This document shows, in pieces, positions 59,450-64,000 of a DNA stretch of 64,000 nt. Positions within the stretch are counted from its first letter, which is position 1; every line of letters starts with the position of its first letter. This DNA is from Limimaricola sp. GTDB lineage: Bacteria; Pseudomonadota; Alphaproteobacteria; Rhodobacterales; Rhodobacteraceae. The notes below the pieces were generated by a model that worked only from the letters and a program-made list of their open reading frames with translations, was not told where the DNA came from and did no database searches. The stretch covers positions 897,475 through 961,474 of the forward strand of contig NZ_WGLM01000004.1 of the NCBI RefSeq assembly GCF_016125575.1, read 5' to 3'. A program made the position numbers and the translations under genes.

Positions 59450-59526
59450 GGTCCCATAGCTCAACTGGATAGAGCAGCTGACTTCTAATCAGCAGGTTGG
59501 GGGTTCGAGTCCTCCTGGGATCGCCA
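59450..59526 (+). tRNA. tRNA-Arg (anticodon TCT)
   Basis: 77 nt with encoded CCA. Acceptor GGTCCCA pairs with TGGGATC (one G-T pair); anticodon stem GCTGA/TCAGC encloses loop CTTCTAA with TCT at 59484-59486; T loop GGTTCGAGTCC. Reads AGA codons. No integrase or att repeat next to it. Confidence 0.97.
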
Positions 59527-59594
59527 GTCCGACGAGGCCACTGGTGCGGTCCTGTCGGCCCTGCTAAGGCGCCTTCGGGGACCGGGGACGGACA

Positions 59595-60491
59595 ATGGCA
59601 CTCAGCGACAACATGCGCGGCGCGCTTCTGATGGTGGGGGCGATGACCGCCTTTACCTGCAACGACGCCTGCATGAAAGCGCTGGGGACCGAACTGCCCC
59701 TGTTCCAGGCCCTGCTGTTGCGCGGCATCGCGACCACCGCGGCGCTGGTGGTGCTGGCGCTGGTGATGGGGCAGTTGCGCTTTGATATCGCCCGGCGGGA
59801 CTGGGGCTTGATTGCCCTGCGCACGGTGGCAGAGGCGGCTGCGGCATGGTTCTTTATCACCGCTCTCTTCCAGATGCCGATCGCCAACGTCTCGGCGATC
59901 CTGCAATCGCTGCCGCTTGCGGTCACTCTCGCTGCCGCGCTCGCCTTTGGCGAACAGGTGGGCTGGAAGCGGATGACGGCGATCGCCGTCGGTTTCATCG
60001 GCGTTCTGCTGATCGTGCGGCCGGGAACCGACGGGTTCACGCATTACTCCGTCTTTGCGCTGCTGTCGGTGGCCTGCGTCACCGTGCGCGACCTTGCCGC
60101 GCGGCGGATGACACGCAGCGTGCCCTCGATCCTCGTGGCGCTGGTGGCGGCGGCGGGCGTGACGCTCTTTGCGGCCGTCGGTTCGGCCTTTATTGACTGG
60201 GCGCCCGTGACGCCGCGCGCAGGATGGCAACTGGCGGGTGCATCGGCCTTTGTGATCGGCGGCTATATCACGTCGGTCGGTGCGATGCGGGTGGGCGAGA
60301 TCGGCTTTGTCGCGCCGTTCCGCTATGCCAGTCTGCTTGTCGCGCTGGTGCTGGGGCTGGTCCTGTTTGGCGACTGGCCAGATGGCCTGACGCTGGCAGG
60401 CGCGGCGCTGGTCGTGGCGACGGGGCTGTTCACGCTCTATCGTGAAAGACGCGCCGCCCGGCGTGTTCCGGTGGGTCTGCGGATACGCTGA
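59595..60491 (+). CDS. DMT superfamily (EamA) transporter
   Basis: 298 residues with ten predicted helices in two EamA repeats (about 8-135 and 150-285). NDACMKAL and [20 protein letters not shown] are typical of the rhodobacterial RhaT/EamA group. Substrate unknown. Followed by the str-operon promoter. Confidence 0.85.
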   Translation: MALSDNMRGALLMVGAMTAFTCNDACMKALGTELPLFQALLLRGIATTAALVVLALVMGQLRFDIARRDWGLIALRTVAEAAAAWFFITALFQMPIANVSAILQSLPLAVTLAAALAFGEQVGWKRMTAIAVGFIGVLLIVRPGTDGFTHYSVFALLSVACVTVRDLAARRMTRSVPSILVALVAAAGVTLFAAVGSAFIDWAPVTPRAGWQLAGASAFVIGGYITSVGAMRVGEIGFVAPFRYASLLVALVLGLVLFGDWPDGLTLAGAALVVATGLFTLYRERRAARRVPVGLRIR

Positions 60492-60521
60492 TTTTGGCCG
60501 GAAACGGACCGCCGCGGGGCG

Positions 60522-60550
60522 TTGACAGCCCCGGTCCAAGCCCCTATACG
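60522..60550 (+). promoter_or_regulatory. str operon promoter
   Basis: TTGACA (60522-60527), 17 bp, TATACG (60545-60550): near-consensus. Predicted start about 60557, giving a 220-nt leader before rpsL. Confidence 0.8.
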
Positions 60551-60606
60551 CCGCTCATCCGGATCGGGGGTATTGCCTCCTGTCCGATATCAGAGCTGAC
60601 GTGGTC

Positions 60607-60666
60607 ATGATCCGGGCACCTGTCGCCCCGATCCTCTGGATGCCCACCGCACCGTTCCTCCGGTAA
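60607..60666 (+). CDS. Candidate 19-codon leader ORF of the str operon
   Basis: MIRAPVAPILWMPTAPFLR and TAA, four prolines. It lies between the promoter and a terminator hairpin; the last six codons and stop overlap the 5' arm and loop of that hairpin. A ribosome finishing this ORF would cover the 5' arm. The ribosome site is weak (GAG upstream), and an in-frame GTG at 60601 is possible. Translation is unproven. Confidence 0.35.
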   Translation: MIRAPVAPILWMPTAPFLR

Positions 60667-60687
60667 GGGAACGACTGCGGGTTTTTT
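60647..60687 (+). terminator. Intrinsic terminator inside the rpsL leader
   Basis: CCGCA (60647-60651) plus CGTTCC (60653-60658) pair with GGAACG (60668-60673) plus TGCGG (60676-60680); then G and TTTTTT (60682-60687). It is after the promoter and 90 bp before rpsL, so it must be read through: an attenuator. Confidence 0.75.
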
Positions 60688-60776
60688 GTGCTTGGTGATC
60701 GCGCCCTGCACGTTGCCGGAAATCGGCGGACCTTCGGGGCCGCGACACATGTGGAAGTAACGGGGAACACAGCCCA

Positions 60777-61148
60777 ATGCCAACGATCCAACAGCTGATC
60801 CGCAAACCGCGGCAGCCCAAAGTCACCCGGTCGAAGTCGCAGCACCTCGAATCCTGCCCGCAGAAGCGTGGCGTGTGCACCCGGGTCTACACCACGACGC
60901 CGAAGAAGCCGAACTCGGCCATGCGGAAGGTCGCCAAGGTGCGTCTGACCAACGGTTTCGAGGTGATCAGCTACATCCCCGGCGAAAGCCACAACCTGCA
61001 GGAACACTCGGTGGTCCTGATTCGCGGCGGTCGGGTCAAGGACCTTCCCGGCGTCCGTTATCACATCCTGCGCGGTGTCCTCGACACCCAGGGCGTGAAG
61101 AACCGCAAACAGCGCCGGTCGAAGTACGGCGCGAAGCGTCCGAAGTAA
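60777..61148 (+). CDS. rpsL: 30S ribosomal protein S12
   Basis: 123 residues, full length. [18 protein letters not shown] and [14 protein letters not shown] are the decoding-centre loops; the lysines that keep ribosomes streptomycin-sensitive are present. First gene of the str operon; preceded by the attenuator-like leader. Confidence 0.99.
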   Translation: MPTIQQLIRKPRQPKVTRSKSQHLESCPQKRGVCTRVYTTTPKKPNSAMRKVAKVRLTNGFEVISYIPGESHNLQEHSVVLIRGGRVKDLPGVRYHILRGVLDTQGVKNRKQRRSKYGAKRPK

Positions 61149-61160
61149 GGAGAGACCGCC

Positions 61161-61631
61161 ATGTCGCGTCGTCATGCCGCCGAGAAACGCCAGGTCCTGC
61201 CGGATGCCAAGTATGGCGATACCGTGCTGACCAAGTTCATGAACAACCTGATGGTCGACGGCAAGAAATCCGTCGCCGAACGGATCGTCTATTCCGCTTT
61301 CGAGCGGGTTGAGACCAAGTTGAAGAAATCGCCCGTGGAAGTGTTCCACGAGAGCCTGGACAACATCAAACCGTCGGTCGAGGTCCGCTCGCGCCGTGTC
61401 GGTGGTGCGACCTACCAGGTTCCGGTTGAAGTGCGCCCCGAGCGCCGCGAGGCGCTGGCGATCCGCTGGCTGATCGCCGCGGCCAAGAAGCGCAACGAAC
61501 ACACCATGGAAGAGCGCCTTGCGGGCGAGCTGATCGACGCGGTGAACGGCCGCGGCACGGCCGTCAAGAAGCGTGAAGACACCCACAAGATGGCCGATGC
61601 GAACAAGGCCTTCAGCCACTACCGCTGGTAA
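61161..61631 (+). CDS. rpsG: 30S ribosomal protein S7
   Basis: 156 residues, full length ([19 protein letters not shown] at the start). Organises the 3' domain of 16S rRNA and contacts mRNA in the exit channel. In E. coli it is the translational repressor of the str operon. 12 bp after rpsL, with AAGGAG. Confidence 0.99.
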   Translation: MSRRHAAEKRQVLPDAKYGDTVLTKFMNNLMVDGKKSVAERIVYSAFERVETKLKKSPVEVFHESLDNIKPSVEVRSRRVGGATYQVPVEVRPERREALAIRWLIAAAKKRNEHTMEERLAGELIDAVNGRGTAVKKREDTHKMADANKAFSHYRW

Positions 61632-61655
61632 CATCTAAGCCTAAGGACCTGCCCA

Positions 61656-63779
<2,124 letters not shown>

Positions 63780-63860
63780 GGGCGGCGGGCCGTCAGGCCC
63801 CCCCTGCCATCACCCCGGACCGGGCGATGCCCGCCGACCAGAAATTGAAGGAGACCCATC

Positions 63861-64000
63861 ATGGGCAAGGCAAAGTTTGAACGCAACAAACCGCACGTGA
63901 ACATCGGGACGATTGGTCACGTTGACCACGGCAAGACGACGCTGACGGCGGCGATCACGAAGTATTTTGGTGATTTCCAGGCCTACGACCAGATTGACGC
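63861..64000 (+). CDS. tuf: Elongation factor Tu, 5' part (cut by window end)
   Basis: First 46 codons. [20 protein letters not shown] followed by [11 protein letters not shown] is the EF-Tu start with its P-loop. AAGGAG (63848-63853) is 7 nt upstream. Fourth gene of the str operon. Confidence 0.98.
   Translation, partial: MGKAKFERNKPHVNIGTIGHVDHGKTTLTAAITKYFGDFQAYDQID

Noticed and set aside
59450..59526. tRNA-Arg as a genomic island attachment site
   Set aside because: No integrase, no partial tRNA repeat, and the flanks are core genes.
56061..60539. A single open frame of about 1490 codons continuing upstream of uvrB
   Set aside because: The part beyond 58268 reads antisense through the PAP2, NDUFS4, tRNA and DMT genes with Arg/Gln/His-rich shadow composition. 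uvrB has its own ATG and ribosome site.

Overview
The window is a contiguous, high-GC, gene-dense piece of chromosome that looks like an alphaproteobacterium of the order Rhodobacterales (Roseobacter/Paracoccus/Rhodobacter type). Evidence: a homospermidine synthase; an F1 ATP synthase operon (atpHAGDC) with no F0 genes beside it; a coupled hisC-tyrA pair; a hsp20-DUF1150 pair; a fused sat/cysC; an NDUFS4-like complex I accessory protein; a lgt-MidA-pgeF operon; and many small proteins typical of this order (DUF465, DUF2125, DUF4287, UbiK). There is no insertion sequence, prophage, integrase or CRISPR array. The window is mostly core genome, so the interest lies in regulation, fusions and small genes.

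Layout. 1-7.8 kb: 3' part of homospermidine synthase, hisC-tyrA, a DUF2125 protein, a ChaC-like cyclotransferase, and a two-gene inner-membrane/peptidoglycan pair (MotA/TolQ-like plus a very long coiled-coil OmpA/MotB-like protein). 7.9-12 kb: clpA, gloB and a methyltransferase. 12.1-17.1 kb: atpHAGDC. 17.2-25 kb: an H-type lectin-domain protein, prs, a kappa-GST-like isomerase, an alpha/beta hydrolase, a threonine aldolase, ycgN, ribF, maoC, a HAD phosphatase and a membrane-protein pair. 25.3-30.3 kb: a phosphate regulon block with a PHO box, pstSCAB and a Mn-dependent pyrophosphatase; phoU is not next to it. 31-33.1 kb: groES-groEL with a CIRCE operator. 33.2-37.3 kb: DMT transporter, Nudix hydrolase, lipase-like hydrolase, purEK, DUF465. 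37.3-41.5 kb: hsp20-DUF1150 behind a heat-shock-type promoter, two tandem cytochrome b561 proteins, and a sulfate-activation enzyme (sat/cysC) whose reading frame carries an N-terminal MarR-type helix-turn-helix domain. 41.6-49 kb: trxB divergent from an Lrp regulator, a Hint-domain protein, pgeF-MidA-lgt, UbiK, DUF4287 and an M42 peptidase. 49-55.8 kb: YbjN, proC-csaA-hydroxyacid dehydrogenase, tdk, a FabH-like synthase with a coupled 25-residue ORF, YmgE, rhodanese, a membrane-anchored NYN nuclease and a lipoprotein. 56-60.5 kb: uvrB, a PAP2 phosphatase, NDUFS4-like, tRNA-Arg(TCT) and a DMT transporter. 60.5-64 kb: the str operon rpsL-rpsG-fusA-tuf (tuf runs off the end).

The most notable observations are: (1) the in-frame MarR-like HTH-Sat-CysC fusion with a perfect 8-4-8 inverted repeat just upstream and a well-placed internal Shine-Dalgarno before the canonical Sat start; (2) a promoter - short leader ORF - intrinsic terminator arrangement ahead of rpsL that has the form of a translation-coupled attenuator; (3) the MotA-like/coiled-coil OmpA-like pair; (4) several perfect inverted repeats (maoC, lrp, EamA start, 30.4 kb) and dispersed intergenic repeats; and (5) tiny ORFs below the usual annotation cutoff.
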